DNA from: Nostocaceae cyanobacterium CSSed10_463m
GTDB lineage: Bacteria > Cyanobacteriota > Cyanobacteriia > Cyanobacteriales > Nostocaceae
Reading direction: 5' to 3'
Length of the DNA: 7,251 nucleotides
Assembly: GCA_003556955.1 (NCBI GenBank)
Contig: PWQB01000774.1
Location: forward strand, 1 to 7,251
Under the pieces are notes generated by a model. The model made no database searches and was not told the origin of the DNA. It saw only the letters and a program-made list of their open reading frames with translations. This document shows positions 1-5,179 of the stretch, one piece after another. The number at the start of each line of letters is the position of its first letter. Position 1 is the first letter of the stretch. The position numbers and the translations under genes were made by a program.

Positions 1-3
1 TAA

Positions 4-22
4 CCCCCCTTGAGAAGGGGGG
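4..22. repeat. Perfect GC-rich stem-loop at the window edge
   Basis: CCCCCCTT (4-11) pairs perfectly with AAGGGGGG (15-22) around a GAG loop. There is no strong T-run on either side, so it is a weak candidate as a terminator. It could help stop leftward transcription from the DUF4007 gene or belong to a gene beyond the window edge. C-run/G-run hairpins of this type are common in cyanobacterial spacers. Confidence 0.5.
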
Positions 23-35
23 AAAATTTCTTAAA

Positions 36-95
36 GTCCCCCTTTTTCTACGCCGAAGGCGCATCCCCGAAGGGGTTTAGGGGGATTTAGGGGGA
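36..95. repeat. Composite C/G-run repeat with inserted short palindromic element
   Basis: A backbone of C-runs followed by G-runs ends in two tandem copies of the 10-mer TTTAGGGGGA (76-95). Inside it lies a 21-base block (48-68) starting CTACGCCGAAGGCG, whose core folds as CGCC-GAA-GGCG (51-61). It is followed by CCCC-GAA-GGGG (65-75). This matches the look of the very short dispersed repeats (about 21-27 bases) known from Nostoc genomes, here apparently inserted into another repeat. The family assignment is from memory, not from a search. Confidence 0.55.
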
Positions 96-136
96 TCAGA
101 TCACTTGTGTGTACATAGTGGTTCCTCGCTTGCACC

Positions 137-156
137 GGAGGGGGTTGGGGGTGGGG
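137..156 (+). other. G-run tract with possible G-quadruplex
   Basis: Runs of 2, 5, 5 and 4 guanines are separated by 1-2 bases on the plus strand, about 35 bases past the stop codon of the DUF4007 gene. Four runs permit at least a two-layer quadruplex, in the DNA non-template strand of rightward transcripts or the template strand of DUF4007 read-through. It may equally be part of a dispersed cyanobacterial repeat. No function is shown. Confidence 0.3.
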
Positions 157-189
157 TTCTTGTATCTCACTCAACTGAGAAACCATTTA

Positions 190-1107
190 TCAAGATTTAA
201 AATATTGTTCTAAGATTTCCTGTACTAAAATATCAGGTTCAACAGTAAAAGTTAATTGAATTATCCCTGCGGTATCAGAAAAAACGAGTGCATCAAATCT
301 TTTGGCAACTGTTTCTATTGCTTCACACAAAACGTTTTCTGTTAGTTTAAAAGCCATTCCTGGACTACCTTCATTATAAAGTAAACTGGGAATATTAATG
401 GTATTTCCGCCGTAATTTACCCAACTCGCATATTCCAAACAAGCAGCAACTATAATCTCTGCTGGTAAATTCGTTTTTGCCCCAATCTTAAATTGATAGT
501 TTTTTCCAAAAGTACGAATTAAACCAAGTTCATTAAAAGGACAATCAATGGAATCTTCAATTGGGCTATTATTGCCCATAAAGTCCTGGGAAGCATACAT
601 TCTTACAATACAATTTACATCCTTAATAAACGAAGATTCCGCAATATTTTTAGTGAAATTGTCTATATACTCGTTAAGTCCTGCTAAAATGTCTGCTTTG
701 GTAAACTCTGGCTCTCGAAATATATTAAAGATATAATACCAAGCAGCAGCCTCACAAGTAGGTTTTAATAAATTCCAATGTAATAACCATAATGATGCAG
801 GGTCTTCTAAATAAGGGTCCCATCCATTGCTTCCCAAAAGTTGCTCACCAAAAGTTGTTGGGGTATTATTCTTATCAATAATTTTGAAAGCATTACACCA
901 ATAGCGCATAGAGCGTACCATATTTTTACCCACACCCAAACGCACAGGTGCATCATCCTGTAAGAAAATTCCTGAATTTGTTTTCACCGCATCAAATCCT
1001 TTTTTCAGCCAACCAAAACGAGGATGAAAAGTTTCATGGTTAGCAAATACTGGATTTACGGGATTCACTTGATTTTCAATATTTTTTAAGTTCAGTGTAG
1101 TTTGCAT
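190..1107 (-). CDS. DUF4007 family protein (possibly DNA-phosphorothioation associated)
   Basis: A 305-residue soluble protein without signal peptide or membrane segment. I recognise it as DUF4007 from the conserved N-terminal block: FHPRFGWLKKGFDAV at residues 27-41, then the DDAPVRLGVGKNMVRSMRYW segment at 51-70. As I recall, DUF4007 proteins include SspB-like components of Ssp DNA-phosphorothioation systems and occur beside PAPS-reductase-like genes; that is family knowledge, and the function here is inferred. The frame opens at a TTG at 1131 and also has a GTG at 1110. I chose ATG 1107 because the eight extra residues (LFIHFIV-type) look like translated leader and the 1131 codon is poor. 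No clear Shine-Dalgarno precedes it. The only neighbour on this strand inside the window is the unrelated flavoprotein gene, and any partners would lie left of position 1. The gene appears intact. Confidence 0.85.
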   Translation of the reverse strand: MQTTLNLKNIENQVNPVNPVFANHETFHPRFGWLKKGFDAVKTNSGIFLQDDAPVRLGVGKNMVRSMRYWCNAFKIIDKNNTPTTFGEQLLGSNGWDPYLEDPASLWLLHWNLLKPTCEAAAWYYIFNIFREPEFTKADILAGLNEYIDNFTKNIAESSFIKDVNCIVRMYASQDFMGNNSPIEDSIDCPFNELGLIRTFGKNYQFKIGAKTNLPAEIIVAACLEYASWVNYGGNTINIPSLLYNEGSPGMAFKLTENVLCEAIETVAKRFDALVFSDTAGIIQLTFTVEPDILVQEILEQYFKS

Positions 1108-1182
1108 CACGATAAAATGTATAAATAGCAACTATTTTTGTTATTATGACTCAAAGAAGATACAATTGAGTTAATCCAGTAG

Positions 1183-1200
1183 AAAATTTATTTAAATTTT
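1183..1200. repeat. AT-rich inverted repeat upstream of the DUF4007 gene
   Basis: AAAATTTA (1183-1190) and TAAATTTT (1193-1200) are perfect 8-bp arms around TT, about 75 bases upstream of the DUF4007 start. A second, shorter pair lies closer (ACTCAA 1149-1154 with TTGAGT 1166-1171). These could be operator or promoter-region palindromes, but AT-rich palindromes arise easily by chance in such spacers. I could not settle on a -35/-10 pair for this gene. Confidence 0.25.
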
Positions 1201-1273
1201 CATGATATTAACTAGTGAATTTTCCCAATATTTCCTTAAATTTAGTGAAAATCACGAAGCCAAATAAATATAA

Positions 1274-1306
1274 AGATCCCCGACTTCTTCCAAAAATCGG
1301 GGATCT
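1274..1306 (-). terminator. Stem-loop terminator of the flavoprotein gene
   Basis: AGATCCCCGA (1274-1283) pairs perfectly with TCGGGGATCT (1297-1306) around a 13-base loop, starting 24 bases beyond the stop codon of the minus-strand flavoprotein gene. Read on the minus strand, the stem is followed by TTTATATTTATTT, which fits a factor-independent terminator. The GATCCCCGACTTCTT-type sequence is also familiar as a dispersed cyanobacterial repeat, so it may be a repeat that serves as a terminator. Confidence 0.6.
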
Positions 1307-1329
1307 GAGTCTCTCGGTGTTGACGATAT

Positions 1330-1875
1330 CTAATTAACTCCGCGCAACTTCCGAGTATTGTCTACTAAACTCTGAGCAAAATTATCAAACCTTTCCGAGA
1401 GCTTTTCATCTAGCAACTTCTCTTCAGGACTAAAAGCACTCCAGGCTTTTCCAATAGAAATTTGCTCTGGTATTACCCACCCATGTACTGCTCTGACAAT
1501 GATCCGCAGGTCATTGAGTGCATTACTATTAGACTGACCTCCCAATATACTAATCAGTCCGGTGACTTTATCAGAGAGTTCATCAAAACTCATCAAATCT
1601 AAAGTATTCTTCAACACACCACTCACACCACCATGATATTCTGGTGTGGCTAAAATTAACCCATCAGCAGCACTGACGGTATCACGCAACCGTTGCACGT
1701 CTGGGTATGCTGAATAATCTTTTCCACCATGACAAAATGGTAAATTCAATTGCCGCACATCTAAAATTTCCACCTCTGCACCCAGGGCTTCTACCCGTTG
1801 TGCTGCTACTTTTAAAGCTATTTGGGTGTAGGAATTAGGTCTTAAACTACCACCAAGCCCAACAATTTTTACCAT
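1330..1875 (-). CDS. NADPH-dependent FMN reductase-like flavoprotein
   Basis: A 181-residue cytoplasmic protein of the flavodoxin-like NADPH-dependent FMN reductase family (SsuE/ChrR/azoreductase type). Such enzymes bind FMN and use NAD(P)H to reduce flavin, quinones, chromate or azo compounds; the actual substrate cannot be read from sequence. Visible marks are an N-terminal beta strand leading into the FMN-phosphate loop GGSLRPNS (8-15), the ATPEYHGGVSGVLKNTLD block (76-93) that contacts the flavin ring and forms the dimer surface, and LGGQSNSNAL (111-120). The length is normal for the family. ATG 1875 begins directly with the expected MVKIVGLGGS strand; GGGTGA a few bases upstream is a weak ribosome site. 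It appears to be a single-gene unit with its own promoter (1945-1973) and terminator (1274-1306). Confidence 0.94.
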   Translation of the reverse strand: MVKIVGLGGSLRPNSYTQIALKVAAQRVEALGAEVEILDVRQLNLPFCHGGKDYSAYPDVQRLRDTVSAADGLILATPEYHGGVSGVLKNTLDLMSFDELSDKVTGLISILGGQSNSNALNDLRIIVRAVHGWVIPEQISIGKAWSAFSPEEKLLDEKLSERFDNFAQSLVDNTRKLRGVN

Positions 1876-1944
1876 AATTCACCCATCAACTCAATATTTT
1901 GCTACACCACCAGGATATTTAAAAGGCGGAGTCATTACGATTTT

Positions 1945-1973
1945 ATATTAGCTATTTATATTTTTATCGTCAA
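1945..1973 (-). promoter_or_regulatory. Probable sigma70-type promoter of the flavoprotein gene
   Basis: On the minus strand, TTGACG (1968-1973) and TAATAT (1945-1950) are separated by exactly 17 bases, about 70 bases upstream of ATG 1875. They match the consensus at 5/6 and 4/6 positions. A perfect TTGACA also lies just upstream (1985-1990), but its spaced -10 is poor (TAAAAA at 18 bases). Transcription would start near 1938. Confidence 0.5.
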
Positions 1974-2016
1974 TTAGCCTTCGCTGTCAAATCTCTGTAG
2001 TTGTGTATCTTATCAC

Positions 2017-2051
2017 TTAAAAGTCGCCGACGCACTGTCGGCGACTTTTAA
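2017..2051. terminator. Perfect 15-bp stem-loop, probable terminator of the peptide gene
   Basis: TTAAAAGTCGCCGAC (2017-2031) pairs without mismatch with GTCGGCGACTTTTAA (2037-2051) around the loop GCACT. The GC-rich core is flanked by A and T tracts on both sides, so it can act as a factor-independent terminator in either direction. It lies about 93 bases beyond the stop codon of the minus-strand peptide gene and just upstream of the flavoprotein promoter, so it should insulate the two units. Confidence 0.75.
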
Positions 2052-2111
2052 AACGCCTGTGAGAACTTGTAAAACCTGAAGTAATTTAGGTGTAGCTCAG
2101 TCAAGCAGGAG

Positions 2112-2134
2112 TCACGCGACTATTAGTCGTGTGA
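2112..2134. repeat. Hairpin just downstream of the peptide gene
   Basis: TCACGCGACT (2112-2121) pairs with AGTCGTGTGA (2125-2134) around ATT, with one G-T pair on the plus strand. It begins about 10 bases after the stop codon of the peptide gene. It lacks a T-run, so it is more likely a 3'-end protecting or structural element than a terminator. The surrounding bases look superficially tRNA-like, which I examined and rejected. Confidence 0.4.
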
Positions 2135-2143
2135 GGTTCAAGA

Positions 2144-2413
2144 CTATTCAAAACCTTCAAACTCTATTTCTGGTTCATCTTCAGGTTCATCTTCTGGTGC
2201 TTCTTGTTGTCTGAAAGTTGGTGCTGCTTGGGAGCCTGGTCTTGGTAAACCTCTAACAGTTACGTTAATGCTTGCGGGGTATGATCTACCTCCATATCTA
2301 AATCTGGCTCTAGGGACTCGGATTCGACCGGTTACTGTTCGTCCCCCAGATAAAATCTCTTGCTCTTCAGGGGATAAATCTATTAAACCAGAGTTTATGG
2401 TTTGTACTGACAT
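2144..2413 (-). CDS. Double-glycine-leader peptide precursor, cysteine-free (bacteriocin/RiPP-like)
   Basis: An 89-residue small protein. Residues 1-24 look like a double-glycine secretion leader: the ending LSPEEQEILSGG (13-24) fits leaders cut after Gly-Gly by peptidase-containing ABC exporters. Cyanobacterial bacteriocin-type peptides (for example the CTB group) have similar leaders. The predicted mature part (25-89) is unusual: residues 25-68 carry ten arginines, Tyr/Gly and Pro, while the last 19 residues carry eleven acids in an E-D-E-P repeat. The whole protein has no Cys, Lys, His or Trp, which argues against lanthipeptide or sactipeptide chemistry. ATG 2413 is supported by a good Shine-Dalgarno, GAGGT (2421-2425 on the minus strand), 7 bases upstream. 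No exporter or modification gene is in the window. I do not recognise the core. It could be an unmodified secreted peptide, a RiPP precursor, or a small non-secreted protein whose GG is coincidental. Confidence 0.72.
   Translation of the reverse strand: MSVQTINSGLIDLSPEEQEILSGGRTVTGRIRVPRARFRYGGRSYPASINVTVRGLPRPGSQAAPTFRQQEAPEDEPEDEPEIEFEGFE
2172..2195 (-). repeat. 12-base tandem repeat inside the peptide gene
   Basis: Two 12-base units (2172-2183 and 2184-2195) differ in one base, and encode the repeated Glu-Asp-Glu-Pro of the acidic tail. Being in frame, copy-number changes would lengthen or shorten the tail by four residues without breaking the gene. Confidence 0.6.
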
Positions 2414-2436
2414 AATTCTTACCTCACTTACGTATC

Positions 2437-2454
2437 TAAGTAGTTACCTACTTA
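2437..2454. promoter_or_regulatory. Palindrome TAAGTAG-TTAC-CTACTTA in the leader of the peptide gene
   Basis: The 7-bp arms are perfect, with a 4-base spacer, 24 bases upstream of the peptide gene's ATG and just beyond its Shine-Dalgarno. It could be an operator or a small 5'-UTR hairpin. It shares the AGTAG/CTACT half-sites with a second palindrome at 2523-2534, which favours a protein-binding site; this is inference. Confidence 0.35.
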
Positions 2455-2506
2455 AAGTAAACGATAAGCATTGTCTATCAATTATTCCTAATTCCCCAGA
2501 CATAAA

Positions 2507-2534
2507 CTTATATCAGTCTCAAAGTAGGTCTACT
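2507..2534 (-). promoter_or_regulatory. Possible promoter region of the peptide gene with overlapping palindrome
   Basis: On the minus strand TATAAG (2507-2512, 5/6 match to a -10) lies about 95 bases upstream of the start codon. The palindrome AGTAG-GT-CTACT (2523-2534) covers the place where its -35 would be, and no good -35 hexamer is visible there. That pattern would suit an activator-dependent or repressible promoter, but the evidence is only positional. Confidence 0.3.
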
Positions 2535-2642
2535 CCAAGATGCTCAGTCTTGTACAAATTTGCCCATTATATAGAGAAATCTTCTCATCTAATATGATTA
2601 ATAACAGTGAAACCAGCTATATAGATGTGGATCGGGCAAACC

Positions 2643-2720
2643 TCACGCCAGAGAATTAACATCAGCTTCCAGGTAAATGGCGTACAGACACAAATCATAA
2701 AACTCTTGTGGTGCAGGCAT
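2643..2720 (-). other. Short coding-like stretch, 25 codons, possible gene remnant
   Basis: ATG 2720 to TGA 2643 reads MPAPQEFYDLCLYAIYL and a further 8 residues ending in Ser-Leu-Ala. The frame is open back to a stop at 2757-2759. The composition looks protein-like (aromatic and hydrophobic residues alternating with acids), but it is very short, has no clear ribosome site, and I know no family for it. It could be a decayed gene end, part of a dispersed repeat, or chance. Confidence 0.2.
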
Positions 2721-2826
2721 TTTGACCGCTAATGGTGTACGACACCATAAAACTGCTCATTTTGAGATTTATTAGTACTAATTCTTAGCTACTAAATATA
2801 ACTACAGGCGAATACCAACTCATAAT

Positions 2827-2931
2827 TAAACCTTGTCTACTTTGAGAACTGTAGTTTTTAGTCAAGATGGTGAGATTGCTTCCTTACGTCGCAATGACAA
2901 CAACTCCACGTTTCATGATGGACAAGGTTTA
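2827..2931. mobile_element. MITE-like element, 105 bp, 11-bp terminal inverted repeats
   Basis: TAAACCTTGTC (2827-2837) and GACAAGGTTTA (2921-2931) are perfect inverted repeats. Both outer ends are TA, as expected if an IS630/Tc1-type transposase had inserted a small non-autonomous element at a TA target. The inside is non-coding and contains ATTGC (2875-2879) facing GCAAT (2891-2895), in a sequence resembling the widespread ...GTCGCAATGACA dispersed repeat. No transposase of this kind is in the window. The assignment rests on structure only. Confidence 0.5.
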
Positions 2932-2984
2932 TAAAAAATTTGACTTGATAAAAAACCTCAATCCACAGCCAATATCTACTTTGA

Positions 2985-3003
2985 GATGATTATTTTGATA
3001 AAT
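2985..3003 (+). promoter_or_regulatory. Possible Fur box of the iron-transport operon
   Basis: GATGAT-TATTTT-GATAAA resembles three successive Fur hexamers and matches the classical 19-base Fur consensus at about 11 positions. It lies upstream of the predicted promoter and in front of ferric-siderophore transport genes, where iron-dependent repression by FurA would be expected. The match is modest and the region very AT-rich. An adjacent perfect palindrome ATTTATTTAAATAAAT (3002-3017) is an alternative operator. Confidence 0.3.
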
Positions 3004-3048
3004 TTATTTAAATAAATAAGAATTTATGCTATTTAATTTTATATACAC

Positions 3049-3077
3049 TTGAAATAAATTATCAACCATTTTAGACT
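3049..3077 (+). promoter_or_regulatory. Probable promoter of the iron-transport operon
   Basis: TTGAAA (3049-3054, 5/6) and TAGACT (3072-3077, 4/6) have a 17-base spacer. The -10 ends 27 bases before ATG 3105, so the 5' leader would be about 20 bases. The start codon has only a weak AGG very close to it, so translation initiation may rely on little Shine-Dalgarno pairing. Confidence 0.4.
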
Positions 3078-3104
3078 CTTTTGAGAAGAAATACCAAATA
3101 GGTA

Positions 3105-4136
3105 ATGAGTAAATCAACATCCTCTTTCAATAGAGGATTTTTACATTCCCACACTTTACCCATTGCGGGTTTAGCTATAGGACTAATAATTCTCCTACTA
3201 TGCCTAACCTTGAGCGTTACTTTCGGCGCAGCAGATATTTCCTGGCATACAATTTATACAGCCTTGACAGACTTTGATGGCTCAAAAGACCATTTAATTA
3301 TTCGTACAGTCAGACTACCGCGATCGCTTCTGGCCATCATAGTCGGTGCAGCAATTTCCGTATCAGGCGCACTGATGCAAGGTATAACCCGCAACCCCTT
3401 AGCCGACCCTGGTATTTTGGGAATTAATGCCGGTGCATCCTTCGCTGTCGTCATCGCCATCTTTATCTTTGGCACATCTGCACCCAGTGTTTATATTTGG
3501 TATGCCTTCGCAGGTGCGGGAATTACCGCCATCAGTGTTTATTTTCTAGCTTCCCTGGGACGCAGTGGAATCACTCCACTCAATCTCACCATTGCCGGCG
3601 CAGCCATTAGCGCTTTACTGGCTTCACTCATTACTACAGTTTTAATCGTCAGTCAACGCACATTAGAAGAAATTCGCTTTTGGTTAGCAGGTTCTTTAGC
3701 CGGTGCAGATACCAACCTCATGCTTCAAGTGTTGCCTTACATTTTTCTTGGCTTAATTTTGGCATTTCTCCTGGGAAGACAAATCACAATTCTCAGCCTG
3801 GGAGAAGATATTGCTCAAGGCTTAGGTCAAAAAACTTTATGGATCAAAATTACAGCCGCCATTAGTGTTTTTCTTTTACAAGGTAGTGCTGTAGCAGTGG
3901 CAGGTGGTATTGGATTTATTGGTTTAATTGTTCCCCATCTAGTTCGCTTCTGTGTAGGAGTAGATTACCGATGGATTCTACCTTATAGCGCCCTTTGCGG
4001 CTCAATTCTGTTATTAATTTCAGATATGATTGCCAGATTGGTAATTCGACCCCAAGAAATCCCCGTAGGCATTATGACAGCCTTAGTGGGTGCGCCATTC
4101 TTCATTTATTTAGCCAAAAATAAAATCAGAAAATGA
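3105..4136 (+). CDS. FecCD-type ABC permease, iron-siderophore importer subunit 1
   Basis: A 343-residue inner-membrane protein of the FecCD/BtuC permease family, whose members form the two-subunit channel moving ferric siderophores, heme or cobalamin from a periplasmic binding protein to the cytoplasm. After a short cytoplasmic N-terminus, hydrophobic segments begin near residue 19 and recur to the C-terminus; about ten helices are expected. Family blocks are LPRSLLAIIVGAAISVSGAL (71-90) followed by [20 protein letters not shown] (91-110), GGIGFIGLIVPHLVRF (267-282, next to the ATPase-coupling loop), SDMIARL (306-312), and the C-terminal VGIMTALVGAPFFIYL (321-336). The length is normal. It is the first gene of the operon and overlaps the second permease by ATGA. 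A siderophore is the most likely substrate because of the adjacent ATPase type, but cobalamin or heme cannot be excluded. Confidence 0.95.
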   Translation: MSKSTSSFNRGFLHSHTLPIAGLAIGLIILLLCLTLSVTFGAADISWHTIYTALTDFDGSKDHLIIRTVRLPRSLLAIIVGAAISVSGALMQGITRNPLADPGILGINAGASFAVVIAIFIFGTSAPSVYIWYAFAGAGITAISVYFLASLGRSGITPLNLTIAGAAISALLASLITTVLIVSQRTLEEIRFWLAGSLAGADTNLMLQVLPYIFLGLILAFLLGRQITILSLGEDIAQGLGQKTLWIKITAAISVFLLQGSAVAVAGGIGFIGLIVPHLVRFCVGVDYRWILPYSALCGSILLLISDMIARLVIRPQEIPVGIMTALVGAPFFIYLAKNKIRK

Positions 4137-5179
4137 GGAATAACAGCTTAATTTTTCGTTCTAAAAGATTTCCGATTTCTTTCCGCCTCCAAAAACGTGT
4201 TCCCATTGTTTTACTACTTTTAGTCATTATTACTTTAGCAACAATGGTGATTAGCACTTCCATAGGCGAATATCCCACACCACCACTAGCCGTAATTAAA
4301 ACAGTGTTGGGCATAGATACAGGAAATCCTGAATATGCTTTTGTCATCACCACCCTCAGACTACCAAGAACTTTAACAGCTGCCCTTGTGGGCATGGCTT
4401 TAGCAACTTCTGGGACAATTATGCAGGGTATTACCAGAAATCCTTTAGCCGCCCCAGGGATTATTGGCATTAATGCTGGTGCTGGTTTAGCGGCTGTGAC
4501 TTTGATTGTGCTGTTTCCCAACTTGCCGGCGGGAAGTTTACCTATAGCCGCCTTTGCTGGGGCTTTAACTACTTCGGCAATTATTTATCTCTTAGCTTGG
4601 GATCGAGGTACTCATCCCATACGCTTAATTTTAATTGGTGTGGGAATTTCTGCCGTCACTGGTGCTTTGACTAGTCTCATGGTGACATTTGGCGAGATAA
4701 ATAGTGTTAGTCAAGCATTGGTTTGGTTAGCCGGTAGCGTTTACGGCCGTAGTTGGGAACAACTCACAGCTTTATTGCCTTGGTTGATAGTATTTATTCC
4801 TTTAGCTTTAGTCAGCGCTCCACAATTAAATGCTTTAGCTTTGGGAGATGAAATAGCCACAGGTTTAGGTACTCAAGTTGAGTCACAACGCAGTTTTTTA
4901 ATATTAATTAGTGCGGCTCTTTCCGGTGCAGCCGTAGCCACTGCTGGAACTATTGGCTTTGTGGGCTTAATTGCTCCTCACATTGGCCGTCAGTTAGTGG
5001 GTGGTAATCATCAGGGGTTAATTCCTGTATCAGCAATATGGGGAGCAATGCTGGTTGTGGTTGCTGATTTGTTGGGCAGAATTGTTTTCGCTCCTGTGGA
5101 ACTTCCTTGTGGTGTGGTAACAGCGTTAATTGGCGCTCCTTACTTTATATATCTATTAATACAAACCCGAAAAAAATGA
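4133..5179 (+). CDS. FecCD-type ABC permease, iron-siderophore importer subunit 2
   Basis: A 348-residue partner permease, paralogous to the gene before it: [20 protein letters not shown] (97-116) is nearly identical to the matching block there. Other marks are [15 protein letters not shown] (272-286), ADLLGR (311-316) and [19 protein letters not shown] (324-342). A basic N-terminal 22 residues precede the first membrane helix at about 24-42. The two permeases most likely form a heterodimer, as FecC/FecD or FepD/FepG do. The start codon ATG 4133 overlaps the upstream stop (ATGA), and the stop overlaps the ATPase start in the same way, so translational coupling and fixed stoichiometry are likely. 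Both permease genes appear intact. Confidence 0.95.
   Translation: MRNNSLIFRSKRFPISFRLQKRVPIVLLLLVIITLATMVISTSIGEYPTPPLAVIKTVLGIDTGNPEYAFVITTLRLPRTLTAALVGMALATSGTIMQGITRNPLAAPGIIGINAGAGLAAVTLIVLFPNLPAGSLPIAAFAGALTTSAIIYLLAWDRGTHPIRLILIGVGISAVTGALTSLMVTFGEINSVSQALVWLAGSVYGRSWEQLTALLPWLIVFIPLALVSAPQLNALALGDEIATGLGTQVESQRSFLILISAALSGAAVATAGTIGFVGLIAPHIGRQLVGGNHQGLIPVSAIWGAMLVVVADLLGRIVFAPVELPCGVVTALIGAPYFIYLLIQTRKK

Larger units (their letters stand above)
2414..3104. other. 690-base spacer without a convincing gene
   Basis: This spacer separates the divergent peptide gene (minus) and iron-transport operon (plus). From left to right it holds the ribosome site and palindromes of the peptide gene (2421-2534), a short coding-like stretch on the minus strand (2643-2720), the palindrome ATGGTGT-ACG-ACACCAT (2732-2748), a MITE-like element (2827-2931), and an AT-rich stretch with a possible Fur box and promoter (2985-3077). 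A plus-strand frame of 21 codons (2594-2659) has no supporting features. I see no tRNA, riboswitch or CRISPR. Confidence 0.7.

Noticed and set aside
548..736. 62-codon plus-strand frame inside the DUF4007 gene
   Set aside because: It is an antisense shadow of a conserved coding sequence.
2086..2155. tRNA-like sequence: TGTAGCTCAG like a D-arm, hairpin loop CTATTAG like an anticodon loop, and GGTTCAAG like a T-loop
   Set aside because: The T-stem does not pair, there is no variable loop, the acceptor ends do not pair and the anticodon would be AUU. It also overlaps the end of the peptide gene. At most it is a decayed remnant, more likely coincidence.
2268..2597. 109-codon plus-strand frame over the peptide gene and its upstream region
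   Set aside because: It is antisense to the better-supported peptide gene with its strong ribosome site, crosses that gene's promoter region, and reads as low-complexity non-family sequence.
2931..3104. Cobalamin riboswitch upstream of the BtuC-like permeases
   Set aside because: No B12-box-like sequence or GC-rich folded leader is visible. The region is AT-rich and the predicted leader is only about 20 bases.
3680..3865. 61-codon plus-strand frame inside the first permease
   Set aside because: It is out of frame with an intact conserved membrane protein and has no ribosome site or family resemblance.
4126..4521. 131-codon minus-strand frame (and a similar one at 3254-3475)
   Set aside because: Both are antisense shadows of the FecCD permease genes; opposite the conserved glycine/alanine-rich permease segments they give proline/alanine-rich nonsense.
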